Shown piece after piece: positions 1 to 13,673 of a DNA stretch of 64,000 bases. Numbering within the stretch: the stretch's first letter is position 1; every line of letters begins with the position of its first letter. The translations under genes were made by a program, and so were the position numbers. The notes under the pieces are model-generated. The model saw only the letters and a list, made by a program, of their open reading frames with translations. It was not told the DNA's origin and did not search any database. Source of the DNA: Anastatus disparis (taxonomy: Eukaryota; Arthropoda; Insecta; Hymenoptera; Eupelmidae); assembly GCA_017163975.1 (NCBI GenBank), contig JAFFSR010000265.1:558001-622000 (forward strand), in the 5' to 3' direction.

Positions 1-2956
1 CAGGTAATAAGAGGATTTATTGATCTGCTTATGTGAAAACGGGTGTTGATGTTTTTACGTTCTTTTAAATGTTTTGAATTTATTTGTCAGGGATTACTAC
101 AACAAGGAGTTGTTTATCATAATGATTTTTTTAAATCTACAGTAAAAGGTACTAATTTGAAAGAAAAAAAAAAGAATACTTGATACTGCGTAAAATCCAT
201 ACTGAATTTCATAAGAATTCTAAATAAGATAAAATTTAATTTCAATTTTAAGATTATTGATGTGTTTCATGAAATTTTTTTGTTTAAACAGAAATCTTAA
301 AGATTGCTATATACAAACGCTTGGGGCGAAAAAATTTTAATTTCATAGTATCTTTATATCCTTTGTTAAATTTTCTTATTTAGGATAAAGTGAAGCACGC
401 AAATATCTGATATTATATTTGATAAAAAAATAATAACAAAAAAAATATACATATATATAAATAAAAAAATAATGAATATTTGTTTTGCTTCCGTAAACTA
501 TTTAAGAAACTTACTGTTTAAATAATTAATAAAGTAAAAATAATGTGCTTATAAGACTAATCATTAAAATTAAAAAATAATATAATATGTAACAAGGAAT
601 AAAAGTTATCTATTTCAAGTAAGAATAAAAAATTAGAATTATTTTCTATAACTCTGAAAAAAACTGTAGAAGCTTTGTATACTAAAATTAAACATTTTTT
701 TGCATGAAATTCGTATATTAAAATTCTGCACAAAATTATTGTGTTAATTTAAATTTATAAATTTTTGTAATTTCAATTTTAAAATCTACACAAGATTTGC
801 TCGTCAATTTTTAATAAAAAATTTATTTGTGTTTTATCTGATTACGCAAGGGTGTTAAAATTCCGCTAAATTCCCAAGAGGGTAGCTTTTCATCTCACGT
901 TACATATTTTATTTTTCCATAAGGTATTTTTCATACCTTCAAACTGTACAGAAGTTTTAATTTTACACCAGTAAAGGATCCGATAATGATCCTGTATTGG
1001 TCTACTTCAATTATATCCAAAAAGGATCCTTCAATTTCCTAATGGTAAATAATGATAATTTCCTATTTCATCATTATCAGATATTTTGTTAAATATTATT
1101 AAATGTAAAAATATTTCTTACTGAATGTTATATTATAAAATTAATATAATTCACCAACGACACGGAAAAAAAAATTTACCTTGGTTTTTTTTAACGGATG
1201 CGTCAATTACTGTATATAAAAATGACGCATCCATAAGTTTTTAATCAAATCAGCAAATTGATGACCTACTTGCGTATCAGAAAAACCAAACAATGTCACT
1301 TGTTACTTTAGCACAAGTCGATTTTATTATATGTAAAAAAATATTACAAATATTTTTACGTATGATTATTGATAATGCATCGGATAAAAAATTCATTTTT
1401 TAATAACATTCGTCACTGAAAGCTTTTAGCATACAGAAGGAGCATAATTTTAAATATTACTTATTTTATAAAAACATTATATTAACATAATTAATGTATT
1501 AATTATAATTTGAAGTTTTTCATTGTGTAATTTTGAAGTATGATGATCTATGATTATAAGAAAGCTTAAGTGTTATTAAATATATTTATATGACGGATAT
1601 TAATATTTATTTAAAACATCCTACAGATCATTAATTCTTTACGAGAGTTCATTTCTAAAATTTTAAACACTGTAAAACCAACAAAATAATAATGGAAACA
1701 TCGATAAAAAAAATAGTTATAAAACTAATTAACTTCAATTCAAACGAATCTCTACTAACATTCAAATTCATTCCAGCTTGAAACTATTCGCTCAAAATAA
1801 ATATTGATGAAACTTGATAAATCGCATACGTTCAATTTTAAATTCAAAAGAGAAAAAAGTAACATTCGAAAATCAGCGATTACTTTTTTTTACAATCATC
1901 AACAGTAAACGCCAAAATTTGGTGAAAAAATCCCCTTTACAAACAAATCAACATTTTCGCGGTAGAATATAAAAGCAGTTCCAGTATTTACAATTTCCCT
2001 TTTAATACACCGATATATCTTAACGCTGTCATAATATTTTCTTAAAGACGAAATGGAAAAAAAAGCAAAATAAGCTATTAATCAATCATAAAACATGGAA
2101 GTTTGTTTGCACACATACATACATATATACGCGGAAGTGCAATGCATGAATTTTCGCACCAGCAGGGCTATACGAAATGTGTTTACAAAGCAAATGTTGA
2201 AAGTTCTCGCTTCTGGTGTGTCTTGTGCTTTGACAAAGTTTATCAAACATTTTGGTTAAATCTTAAAGCAAAATTCAACGAGAAGAAAAGACCAGCTCTT
2301 ATTTACTTTGACGTATTTCCTATATTTTTTGACAAAATAATTATATTTAATATTTACTCTTTTTTAATTATTTTATTATTAAAGTTTTAGCCTCAATCTT
2401 TTTTACAGCAGAAATTTATAATTTCTAAACATTGGAGATCCTTTTTTCTTTCTTCTATTTCAAGGTGATATTATTCTGTGAAATAAATAATTGATAAAAA
2501 TAATAAATGAAAAAAAATATCTATTAATATAGTTGACTAACGATTTAGAACCACAAACAAAATTGTAGAAGAATCACTTTGCAAAAAGACGTCTTCCAAA
2601 AACTGTTCCCACTCTTATCTCTGGCGAGTTTGTTTTCTCACATTTGATTTAAGACCGCGCCAAGTCTGCAAATCGACATTTGACCTTAGCTATTTTTCAT
2701 ATTTTACATAAAATTTACATAATGCCATTTCCTTTTTATTTTAAGGGACGTGCAAAAATGATATTTTTAATCAATATTGGATATTTTTTTTAATAAAAAG
2801 CGCTGAATTGAAATTTTATTTTATTTAACAGTTTTGCAAAATGTTTCAAATATCACTGAAAATTTTTTTTTTTTAATATAACAAAATTTGTTTCCTAATC
2901 CAAAAATAATTCAGAAGACATAAAAATACGAATTATTACGAAATCACAAGTTTTTT
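1..2956. other. AT-rich non-coding DNA, no gene recognised
   Basis: Low-complexity A/T sequence with stops in all frames. The first bases read CAG then GTAATA, which fits a splice donor, but nothing confirms an exon upstream. A 10-bp perfect inverted repeat (GGATGCGTCA at 1196-1205 and TGACGCATCC at 1233-1242) could form a small hairpin. A slightly GC-richer patch at about 2130-2300 gives a 95-codon open frame that starts on TTG, resembles no family I know and is not called. Confidence 0.6.
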
Positions 2957-3156
2957 ATTTATTTAACGTCGCTGTATTTATGCTATCATAACGATACTAA
3001 TTAGCGATGGAGATCTTTTCAGTGTGTTTGTGAACGAAGCACATGTAAAGTACAGTGGTGCTTGCATCAATCGACCGCTGAGAGCGGGATTCGAACTCGG
3101 ATTCCCGAGAATCACGAATCCATCGCTCTACCGACTGAGCCACTGACGAACCCTGA
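2957..3156 (-). mobile_element. tRNA-derived SINE, copy 1
   Basis: Read on the minus strand, this begins with a tRNA-like head: box A-like TGGCTCAGTCGGTAGAGC, then box B-like GTTCGAATCCC at the expected spacing. An unrelated body follows (TGTGCTTCGTTCACAAACACAC, then a segment ending GCGACGTTAAATAAA) and an A-rich tail. Seven other copies in the window share the whole layout. AAATCA occurs next to both ends (2941-2946 and 3157-3162) and may be a target-site duplication. It is a non-autonomous RNA polymerase III retroposon with no coding capacity. Confidence 0.88.
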
Positions 3157-5206
3157 AAATCATATTAAATTAAATACATTTAATATATGTAATTTAACTT
3201 TCTCTCAAATTTCAATGTTATCGCTTTAAATATTTAAAAATAAATGATAAATATTTGTAAAATTTAATTTCTTACATTTTCAAATAAAATTTAACGAAGA
3301 TGTGTAGCCTGGTAAATATTAAAAAGTTAATTTAAACTTTTCTAATGCTTTTTTCACTTAAAATTTTTATATTTACGGTAGAAATAGTATTACAAAATGC
3401 TTGACTACAGGTGGAAGCACCGCAGTAAGGGCAAGACTCAAACATGTCGAAAGATAATAAACGGCAAATCGAGCAACCCTAAATAGGCAGTCATGTGTAC
3501 ATGAAGTGAATTAAGACACTATTAATTTTATAGAATAAGAAACTAAAAACTGAGCTTTGATCATAAAAATTTGACCCTAACGATATTTACTTTAAATTTT
3601 AATTGTTTTTTGAGGAATATCTTTTACGTTGTTAGAAAGTATGTCCTCTGCGGTAAATGAAAGAATAAAAAATCATACGTAATGGAAATGTTACGTTTAC
3701 ATAAAAAATTAATATAATATTTTATGTCATGTTTAATCTTAATTGTTATTTGCTCATATTTTCTATAAAATCAAGCATTAGACAGAAATTTTAAGATTAA
3801 ATATGAAAATATATCCTAAAGTTTAAAAAACATTTAAGATCCACATTTATTACAAATTCTTTTCTTGTAAAGTAAAATTATTATTAAAGAATAGTAAAGG
3901 GTACTTTGCATTATTATTATGATGGAATAAAATATGGTAGATTTTAAAGTTTTATATAAATTTATAAAATAAAATAAAATAATTTTGTATTAAAAAATAA
4001 GTAATCTTTTTTTTTTTTATAAATAATCTTATGTATTTGCTAAAATAAAATTCTTTGTATCAAAAATATAATTTTCAGTTGAAATAAACTTGAATGAATA
4101 ATGTGTCCTGAAAAAAAGTAAAATATCGATTTACAAAAATTGTTGTTTAAAACTTTCTTTCACAGAGTTTAAAACAAAAAAAAGTCTTTTTCATTAAAAA
4201 ATATTTAAAATCCCAGAAAATTATTCTCTCTTTAAAATGAAATTTAATTTTCTTTTCAACAATTTATTCAAGAGGAAAATCTTTTGAACTCAAAAGGGTC
4301 TTTTTCCAACTCTAACGTTAAGATATAAGAGAAAACTTGTAATATATAAGAATTTAACGGAGCAATTTTTCAAACACTTTTTTTACATGAATTTAGATAT
4401 TTTTTAAGTTTAGATCTCCTTAAACTAAAATTACATTTTTCATGCGGTTAAACTTATACCAGATGACACATTACATATGAATAATTTAAACTATTTGTAT
4501 TTTAGAAATATTTATTATAATAAAAAAGAAGTTTTTTTCATTTTTGTAACCTGAATTTCATTCTTTTAATTTTTAATAGTAAGTCATTTTCATCTTGGGG
4601 AAGGAAAAACTATTTAAAATATCGAACTATCTACTAACACCTAACACCTCCAAATAGAAATGATCTCCCATATATGAGGAACATGAACCATTTTATAAAA
4701 ATTTTCTGCACAAACTTTTTATCATCCGAAAATTGAAAAACAAAATTTTTTTAATACACTTATGGGACCAATTTCTTCTCGTTCCTTAAAACTTTTCAGA
4801 CGCAATATCAGTTTAAAACAAAGTTTATTAAAGGGTACCTTTTTTATTGAATATTTCGTGTGTTACACAAAATGCTGAAGCGTAATTATTTATAACTAAC
4901 AATTGATATATTATGTAAATGATTAAATCCAAGATAAAATTAAATTCGAATGATTAAATATTATTTTATGATTTGCAATTTGTGTTTTAATTATAATAAT
5001 TAAATTATTAATATTTAATTTTCTTAGTTTAGATATCTTCTTGCCTCGATCCTCTGGATACGTCAAAACTATCTAAACTTAAATTATGAATCGATTTTGA
5101 TAAAATAAAACAGCTACGATTATTTAATTAGAAAAATCTAGAAAAAAAATTGTCAACATAAAAAACATTAATATAAACTTTCTTATAATAAAATAATATT
5201 TTTTAT
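3157..5206. other. AT-rich non-coding DNA with one possible exon
   Basis: Apart from the candidate exon at 3377-3478, this stretch is A/T-rich single-copy-looking DNA with long A and T runs. I see no other coding, RNA or transposon signal in it. Confidence 0.5.
3377..3478 (-). CDS. possible 34-codon internal exon, cysteine-rich, unknown gene
   Basis: A short GC-richer island in very A/T-rich DNA. On the minus strand it is bounded by an acceptor-like CCTATTTAG (AG at 3480-3479) and a donor-like GTAAAT (GT at 3376-3375). That leaves exactly 102 bases, phase 0 at both ends, with no stop. The translation starts GCSIC and contains FESCPYCGAS, with cysteines at residues 2, 5, 16, 19, 24 and 29: two CxxC pairs ten residues apart plus two more cysteines. 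That spacing would suit a zinc-binding knuckle. I do not recognise the family, and no partner exon was found. A decayed mobile-element fragment or chance is possible. Confidence 0.22.
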
Positions 5207-5400
5207 TTTTATTTAACGTTGCTGTATTTATGCTATCATTGTGATGCTGACTAGCGACGGAGATTTTTTAGTGTGTTTGTGAACAAAGCACATGTATCGT
5301 AAACAGTGGTGCTTGTATAAATCGGCCGAGAGCGGGATTCGAACTCGAGTCCTCGAGATTAAGAATCCATCGCTCTACCGACTGAGCCATGGAAGACCTC
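5207..5400 (-). mobile_element. tRNA-derived SINE, copy 2
   Basis: Same family as the copy near 3.0 kb. The minus strand carries CTCAGTCGGTAGAGCGATGG and GTTCGAATCCCGCTCTCGGC, followed by the shared body and the end GCAACGTTAAATAAA. The head is slightly altered (CCATGGCTCAG in place of CAGTGGCTCAG). No clear target-site duplication is seen. Confidence 0.88.
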
Positions 5401-8400
5401 GAGTACGACTTATTTTCATTTATTTCATACATCAACAAAATTTATACTAAAAAATACGACTAACTATTAAAAAAAAAGGAATAACTAAAGTTTAAAATTC
5501 TTAAAATTTTAAATAATTTTACATGATTTTAAAACGGCAATCTTACAAATGTGCCCTTTTTATAGGCTTTTTTCCACGAACTAAGCATTTGGTAAAGATG
5601 CTGCTTTCGACCGCAGAAAATAACAGAAAATAATTCTAACGCAAGTACTTTTTGGGTTAAGTTAAATTACATTACATATGTTGAAATTGTGCGCCGAGCG
5701 TTAACTAAAGATTAAATTAACAATTAGTTTAAATTAAATTTATTTAGAGTTTAATTAAAGTATAAAATGAATTTGAGGTGTATCTCTTTTTTTTTATTTT
5801 TAAAACTTAAACTTTTCTCATTCTAATAAAAGTTTTATTTTCTATTTTTAATTTAATTATAGAACAATAATAATAATATAACTAAAAGATACGAATTTAA
5901 TTAGGGTACGTATATTGGCTTGGTATTAGAGAAAATAAAAAATACAAAATAATAAAAGAACAGAAACTAATTTAACATTTTATTTTTTCAATTAACTGCT
6001 TACGTTAAATATTTAAAGTTTTTCGTGTTGATTTTTGGTTGAGTCTGTGTGATCAAACTTTAAATAGTAAATTTTTCAAAAAAACTAATTAATGAAAACC
6101 AAACGGAATCTGCGTTTTTAAATCAAAATAGCAAATTCCACGTTTATCCTTTTAAAGAAAAAAGTTTTAAAATATTTTTAAATAACCAATGTAAACACAG
6201 TTCTAAAAGTGTTCAATCAATACAAGAAAATTGATGAATATATGTATGCATTTGAATGAAAAATAAAATTTTTTTTAAACCGAAACTTTAGTTAAAATTT
6301 TTCAATATTTTTTATAAAAATTGTTTGACCTAAATTTTGAAAATTCTCTCTTGTTCATATTATATATTTTTTTGCATGAAGTCACTAATTTATTCAATTT
6401 ACGTATTCTTACATGTAAACATTAAATTTTTGTACCGCATATTCATTTATTTCAATAAAGATTTTCAAAAATATAAAAATCAAAAGCTTAAATGAAAAAA
6501 GAAAATTCTTATTTAATTAACGGGAAGCAGAAAAAATACATCCAATAAGATAAGTAATTACCTAACGAATTAAAGTCAAGTAAGTAAGCAAGGGAGAAAT
6601 CAAGACTCAAGAGTGAAACCAAGTCTCGTGGGGAAGTCAAGAAGAAGCAACGACGACGAGTAGCAAGAGGAAAAAAAAAGAAAAGAAGTGCGAGAAGATT
6701 AAAGTAAATCTTTCAGTGGCTACCACGCAAGAGTTTTTCTCCTCTTTCCTTCTTTCTCTCTTTCTCTTTCCTCTTACATTTCAATTTCAAGCTTTACTTA
6801 TGCAACAACAGAGAGAGTGTCTAGCGAGCTTTTGTCAAATAAGACGAGGTCTTTGTTTGATACATATTACACAGAGTGAATGGTAGCAGAAGATGAATTT
6901 TTTTTCTTTTCTTTTTCATTCTTGCTCTACTCTCTCCTTGGTCGCAAGACCGTCTTTACTTTAACCGACCCCCCGGAGGAATTAAACGTCCCAACGAGCA
7001 ACAATTGAGAGGAGCACAAGCAGAAGCTGTCTCTCTAAGATATTGTTTGTTTCCAGTATGATTTTTTTTTTTCAACTGACAAGGGTATTTGTTGTATTGA
7101 TGTTACATTTAAAGTTGGAGAAGCTACTTACGTGGAAATTAAAATCTTATTTTTCTTTCTTTCAAAGATAAATTATGTTTCTAGAGATTTTTTTTTCTAA
7201 AAATTATTAATTTTTTTTCATTAGTCAATAAAATGAAGAATATCGTGATATTTATTCTATTAACAAAATAATTAATATTTTTTACAATTCATGTATTTTA
7301 GGTTTATCATTGTGTTTTAATAAAAAGTATCAAAAATGTTTCATTAGTATCAGTATATAAACCAGAACTTTCAAGTAAATAGAAAGTACTGCTGAAAAAA
7401 TCTGAAACAAGAATTTTTAACTAAAACGCGAAAATTAATCGATATTTTCAATATCTTAACATTTGAAAAACAAAAAAATAGTCGTTTCAATCGATAAATA
7501 AACGGAGCTATTGAACGTTACAATTTTAAGTAAATATGTAAAAATAAAAACTCGACTTAATTCTCGATATTTTCATTAGCAGATGAAGAGAAATTAAACG
7601 CGAAATTAAATTTTCCAATTAAATTCTGTAATAACAAGGTGCTCATTGTTCCGTCCTTTAATAATTAAAATTTGAATACCAAGGAAAATCAATGGAAAAC
7701 ACTAGAGCAAAATTACTTAATGTTTGCTTTTGCGAATTAATTATTTTAAAATTTTCAAGTGTTAAAGGCTTGCGCGCAAGATAGAGAGCTAAGGCTATTA
7801 AAACTTGGGGAAAAGTAACATTGCTTCACTTGCTATCTATCTCCTTCCCATTTGCAGCACGTAAAACCTATTTCGATCCTTTGCTATATACTTAAAAACT
7901 ATAAGCGCATAAGAGCCTTCCGTACGCCCTGTGTTACTACTTAAGCAAACAAAACGGAAGCTCGTTAATTAATATGCTCGACGTTTTAGCTTCGACGCCC
8001 TTTTATACTCATTGGGATTTGTATAAAGAGGGAAAGGGGAATATTATACTCTCTTAAATATGCTTACTGGATATTGACTCGTTAATAAATTTAACCTTTT
8101 TAATGCCTATCAATATGTCATTTTAGCTTATGTAATTAGCTTATGATTTGTAAGTCGTTGCTCTCGTAAACATACCGTTTTATGTTTGTTCATTTTTTTG
8201 ACAATCAAAACTGAAATCAATTATTTCTTTTTTATTAGATATACATCATAATTAGTTTAATTTCAATACTAATATTTCGATAAAATAATGTTTGTTTCAT
8301 TGAATTTTATTACTGCATTATACGACATCGCATAAGAAATACAAGAAAGTTTTTTTTCTTAAAATTAAGAGCCAATATTTGTATACTATATTTCGTATAA

Positions 8401-8855
8401 GAGTAAATAAATATTAGACCAAATCCCTAAATTCGCAGTGAATCGAACAAATATCAGTCGTGAAATCGGTAAACACGCGATGTATTAAAAAAAAAGAATT
8501 TAAACCAATATTATGCATTTGACATTTTATCTACTTCTAGATTAGTTAATAACAGTATCTTTTTTTTTAATTTGGAAATAAAAGTAAAATTGATACAAAA
8601 TTTATATATAGATTTGATGGATAATATACAAGACAAAGTTTATATTGGTTTCTTACATTTTTTATTGTATATAATATACGTATAATTTCAAAAAAATTTC
8701 TATATATTCCTGGTGGTAATCAAAATATTAAATATAGTCATTGGACTATATTATAGTTTATATTAACATAATATTTAAGGTTTGTTTGTATCTTATCTAA
8801 AAGATAAAAAAATGAAAAATTTGAAAAACTTTTTAATATCATGTTTTTTTTTTAA
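5401..8855. promoter_or_regulatory. non-coding DNA with GC-richer islands at 6.6-7.05 and 7.8-8.05 kb
   Basis: Mostly A/T-rich filler. From about 6590 to 7050 composition changes abruptly: a purine tract with CGACGACGAG, then a pyrimidine tract of CT runs, then GACCCCCCGG-type sequence. A second island at about 7840-8050 is CpG-bearing (CCTTCCGTACGCCC, CGACGTTTTAGCTTCGACG). Neither has a convincing open frame. Such islands in insect deserts are often enhancers or untranslated exons; here that is inference from composition only. Confidence 0.25.
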
Positions 8856-9046
8856 TTTTATTTAACGTCGCTGTATTTATGGTATCATTGCGATGCTAAT
8901 TAACGACGGAGGTCGTCAGTGTGTTTGTTAACAAAGCACGTGTAACGTACAGTGGTGCTTGTATAAATCAGCCCAGAGCGGGATTTGAACTCGGATCCCC
9001 GAGATTACGAATCCATCGTTCTACTGACTGAGCCACTGAGAACTCA
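8856..9046 (-). mobile_element. tRNA-derived SINE, copy 3
   Basis: Same family. The minus strand has CAGTGGCTCAGTCAGTAGAA, then GTTCAAATCCCGCTCTGGGC, so both promoter boxes carry substitutions. The body ends GCGACGTTAAATAAAATT and a long A run (T10 on the plus strand at 8844-8853), which is the retroposon tail. The box changes suggest an old, probably silent copy. Confidence 0.87.
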
Positions 9047-11040
9047 GACGCGGTTTAAGTTGAACTTTTACAATATTACCACGTGAAATAAAATTAATCA
9101 TATTGGGATTAAAAAATTGTATTTGATTAATCTAAACGCAACCAAATAAATAAAATTTAAATTCAACTTTCAAAGTAAATGTTCTAGAAATTTTTTTCGA
9201 AAATTTTATAACTTAAGATAAAAATTTTTAGATTAAAAAAAAAATTATTTGAAAAGTTCAATTTATTTCAAAGTTAGAAATAAATAGAAAAACATAAATA
9301 AAGTTCATAATAAAATTTAACTATTATTTTCTATGTTAATTTAAGCTTAAATTTCTGCATTTTTAAAAAATTTTTTCATTGCTGTAGAAAAAATTGAGAT
9401 TTTGATACAATTTTTGTTAAAGAAAAAAAAAATCGTTCACACATACATACGTACGCATGTACGTACGCACACGCACATACATACATATGCTCTTAAAGAT
9501 ACACATACGCTCATCCAGACTCGTATATATACACACATTCATAGATACATACATACAGAGGGTCATACAGACGCATGCACACACAAACACACGGGCACGC
9601 ACATACGTATGATTATTGTCTAAAAATAGAGTCTTTTAATCAATAATTATTCAAAACATTCTTCTATAATGTTATTTGAAAAAATATTTTTTTTTAACAT
9701 CACAAAGCTTTTTCTTTGATGAAGCAAAAATGATTGCATCTAACTTTTATAACAGTTTATATTTAAATCTAGCTATACGTACAAAATGTTCCGATTAGAA
9801 TACAAATTCGAAGCTTTTTATTCCCAATGAAATTATTTGCTAGCTAGAAAAAAAGCAGAATGAAATTTTCAATATTTTGGTTCTACGGGGAACATAAAAA
9901 TGTAAAATTTTTGTTACACAATCCCGTAGCATTATCGGCATATTTTATTGTGCAATAAATTCGAAAAGTTGTTAAAGGATTTAACTACAATATTGGTACA
10001 AATACAACAGTGAAGATATGATTATTTTCACTAATGCAAAACAATACGCTTGATAAATCGATTTATTACAATAATAGAAAATAATGGAGAAAAAAAAGCT
10101 TAAGAATCTTATCACGTTTACAGCGTTTAGCAAACTTTTTTTATTTCTCCGCTGTATTGTTGGAGATCCAATTTTCTCGCAAAGTATAGCTAATGTTTGC
10201 TACTGTAAGCAATTCGATTTGAAAGAAAAAAAAAAGAAGAAATTTCATCTTCGACGCATGTACAGCGGACAAATTTGACGTAAACTCAATTACGTCGATG
10301 TATCGTTAAAGTAATAATACGACGACATGATATATACAAAAAAAAAAAAATCCTTATTAAATTACTTTATACCAGACAGCTTTGGAATGTAAGTAGATAT
10401 AAACATGTTTAGCGATGGTTTGTACTTTTCGAAATGCTACTTTGACGAGATTTTATTACCGTGTTATCCATATTTCTTGCGCTTCTTTCATGCTTACGTA
10501 AACTTAACTTTTCAGCAATTTCTTGAATATCACTGTAGCTCTGAATGTCGAGAAATGAGAGATAAAAATCTGTTTTGCTCAATCTAGATGAGCGTTTGTA
10601 TACTAATTTGGATTTACGAACGGAGTCAATCTTTTTTATTTGCTTTTTTTTTCTTTTTAATAATTAAATAGTACCCTTTTTAACGTAAATTTGAATTAAA
10701 TAAGAATATTATAATTCCTTAATTAACACGATTAATTAAACAAATTTTTGATATTATAAATTGGCATGAAATATTTATGTTGTAATTTATTTTTTGTTAA
10801 AAAATTTAAAGTTAAAAAATAATCATATAATTATATAGTCATGAATTAAAAAAGAAATTATTGTAAAAATTGATTAAATTTCTGAATTAACAAAAACATT
10901 ATTTTTAATAACTAAACTAATTAATTATTTAACTTTTTAAATGATTAAACTTAAGAATACACGTTTTTAACATTAAATAAATACATTTTATATATTTTTA
11001 ATGACTTCTTGTTAATAAATAAAAGAAAGTTTTTTTAATA
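9047..11040. other. AT-rich non-coding DNA with an ACAT/ACGT-rich simple-repeat block
   Basis: Holds the degenerate AC/ACGT microsatellite at 9437-9608 and otherwise A/T-rich DNA. Two 60-64 codon open frames at 10084-10587 (+) start with ATG but show no recognisable domain, and their composition equals the background, so they are not called. Confidence 0.5.
9437..9608. repeat. degenerate CACA/TACG microsatellite
   Basis: Imperfect runs of ACAC, ACATAC and GTACGCA units make up about 170 bp (for example CACACATACATACGTACGCA). It is a simple-sequence repeat. The His/Thr-rich and Cys/Val-rich open frames on its two strands are by-products of the repeat. Confidence 0.8.
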
Positions 11041-12400
11041 ATAAAAAAAGGGGTACATGTCGAGTCCTTTAGTAGAAAAGAAATGTGAAAGCTAAAAAGA
11101 AGACAGCTTAGACAAGCACGTCCCAATGAGCTTGTAGACTATCTCGCACACTCACACACACACACGTACATACGTATATATACGGCGTATCCTAACGGCC
11201 CTCGTTTCCGGGACAACGAATCGAACGACACATTTCCCTCGACGACAGTCGTATACGCGTTACGCGAATGTTAAATGCATGGCAGTTTGACGACGAATTA
11301 CAGGCTTATAAAACCCTCTGGCTTTAAAAAAGTGTTGCTTGATATTTAAGAGTGGATGTTTTAAACTGTCAAAAGCTTGTCTTTTTTTCTCCTTTTTTTA
11401 AAAAAAAAGTGCTTGATATATAAACGATGAGAAATTAAGTAGATGGATGTTTTTCTTAATAGTATCTCTTCTACATTTTTTTTTTTACTTTTGCTCATCT
11501 TTAATGTATCTTTAACTCATCTTTTAAAGTACAGAGTAAAAATATTTTCCTTTATTTTGCGTTTTTTTTCATTCGAACAATTTTTTTTTTTTTTTTGTTA
11601 TCACAGAATTCGTTAGTTTTAATTCAGTTTTAGTATTTTACATAACAGAATAAAATTCCTTTTTTTTATTCTGAGTCACGATAATTCTTTGCTTGTTTAC
11701 ATTCCCTTTTTTCCATGTTTTATAACACCGTTTTTTTTTATAAACGATTTTTTTTTCATACAAATTTATAAATAAATTTTTTCACACTCAACTTGAAATA
11801 AAGTGAAAAAGTTTAAACACGACGTTTTCTTTACTTTTAATATGAAAACTTTTATAATCTTTTTTTTTGTTCAATAGTTCAAAAATTAGGCTCCGCATCA
11901 AAGATGAAAAAAAAGTATAAGTAAAAGTATATTAACGTATATTTGATACACATATTTAAAGTTGACGATCCAATCTAACATCACAAAGCCTTTCGGAAAT
12001 TGTTACGAACCCCAACCTCCAACCCCTTTTGTGAAACTCTTACTCTTGCTACTAGATAATTTAAAAACTTTATAAAATTAAAAATAAAATTGTTTTCATC
12101 AAAATTTTCTGAAAAATTCTTCAATAGTTCCATGCAGTAAACTTAAGAGAAAAAAAGGAAATTTTCTAAAAAATTACATCAACTATCATAAACATAATTA
12201 AAGAGCTTTTTGGAAATAATACTAAAACCTTCAAAGCTCTTTGTGCTTGGTACAAGACAAAGTTAAATGTAAAATTATCAAAATTCAGATTACTGTTTAC
12301 ATTAGTATATTCCTCCATATTTAGCCTACATCTACATATATGTGCATTTAATACCACATAGGCTTCTCTCGTGTCTCTTTGTTCCCAAAAAGCCTTTTTC
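11041..12400. promoter_or_regulatory. CpG-bearing island at about 11.10-11.33 kb, then A/T-rich DNA
   Basis: The island holds a CACACACACACAC run (about 11150-11166) and a dense CpG stretch (CCTAACGGCCCTCGTTTCCG; GTCGTATACGCGTTACGCG), very unlike the surrounding sequence. No open frame spans it. A promoter, enhancer or untranslated exon is possible. From 11.35 to 12.30 kb the DNA is T-rich and featureless. Confidence 0.25.
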
Positions 12401-12627
12401 TCAGGGAGTCCGTCGTCATCCCCCTTAATCGTCAACGACACATAGAAGAGGATGGAAAATTATAGAAAGAGCAGTAGTAGCAGCAGGAGGAGAAGGAGGA
12501 ATAGGAGAAAAGAGGAGGTAGGAGTAGGTAGATGGTTATATAGACTGTAGTCGAGTTTGGCCGAGCAACACCGAAGCTTTAATACAACGTATTACTTATG
12601 CGCATGCTCTCGATATACTCTTTCCCA

Positions 12628-12649
12628 TCTCTCTCTCTCTCTCTCTCTT
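12628..12649. repeat. (CT)n microsatellite
   Basis: About ten consecutive CT dinucleotides in a pyrimidine-rich context. Confidence 0.85.
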
Positions 12650-13673
12650 CATTCCAACCCTTATTTATGCAAGCTCCATGTGGTAATAGAAAGAGAAATG
12701 TAAACTTATATGAAAAAAAAACCCTTATCATCCCAGCTTCTATAAAGCTTGCATTAAAAAAAATATATCCCCGATAATGTCGAAAAAGGAGCTTTAAAGC
12801 TCTGATGCCCATATACATATGGCATGGGAATAAGAGCTCTATAATAAAGAAGAAAAAGAGAAGGAAGCTATCTTCTGGTATAAGCAATATATTCCCCGTG
12901 CTTATTGGTTCAGCTCAAAAGGTAACATGTGCGCGCGCGCAAGGTTAAAATGAAGAGAAGAAGAAAAAAAAAGAGAGAAGAAAATGTACGATAAAGCTCT
13001 CTTTCTCACTTGCACTTTAAGCCATGAATGATATCGAAAGCCTCGAGGGTGTGTCGTGCGCGCGTCGCCAGTTTAAAACCCAAGTCCCACTCTCCTGCAT
13101 ACCCTCTTCTCTCTTGAAATTCTCTCTCTCTCCATCTCTTTCTCTCCCGTTCTCTGATTCCCCATCTCCATCTCTATCTTACCACAAGCTCGCAAGCTCT
13201 CTGGTAAAGGTGCGAGTGTATGAGAATGTATAAACGCGCGTGTATGTCGATGCGTAAGTATGTGTGAGTGGCAGGAGGGTTATGCTCGTGTCAGCTGCTG
13301 GAAAGTAGCGAGAGAGCTGCTCTCGCAGCAGCAGTAGCGAGCAGCTAGAGGAGCAGCTGCACCGCACTCTGTTTAAAAATAAAAATAATAAAAAGAGAAG
13401 AAACAAGAGGGGATAGAATACTAAAAAAAAAAAAAAGAAACAGCGGAATAAAAAGGTTATATAAAATTTAATAGTAAACACCCGCTTGCAGGTGATAAAA
13501 AGTGTGATCTGTGTTATGTGGCAAGCTTTAAAAAGCTCTAAACTACTAGAGGTGAATGTGTTTATAGAAAAATAATAACTAATAATAGTAAAAAATTAAA
13601 AAAAGAAATTAATAAAATAGTATTGTTATAAAAAAAAAAAAAAAGAAGAAGAAGAGAAAGAGCAAGTGGCGCC

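Noticed and set aside
2103..2390. 95-codon open frame
   Set aside because: Non-ATG start and no family resemblance, though the patch at 2130-2300 is slightly GC-richer.
3060..3150. tRNA-like sequences as functional tRNA genes
   Set aside because: All eight occurrences lack a paired acceptor stem and continue into the same body and A-rich tail, so they are SINE heads.
9402..9623. His/Thr-rich and Cys/Val-rich open frames on opposite strands
   Set aside because: Both are readings of an ACAC/ACGT simple repeat.
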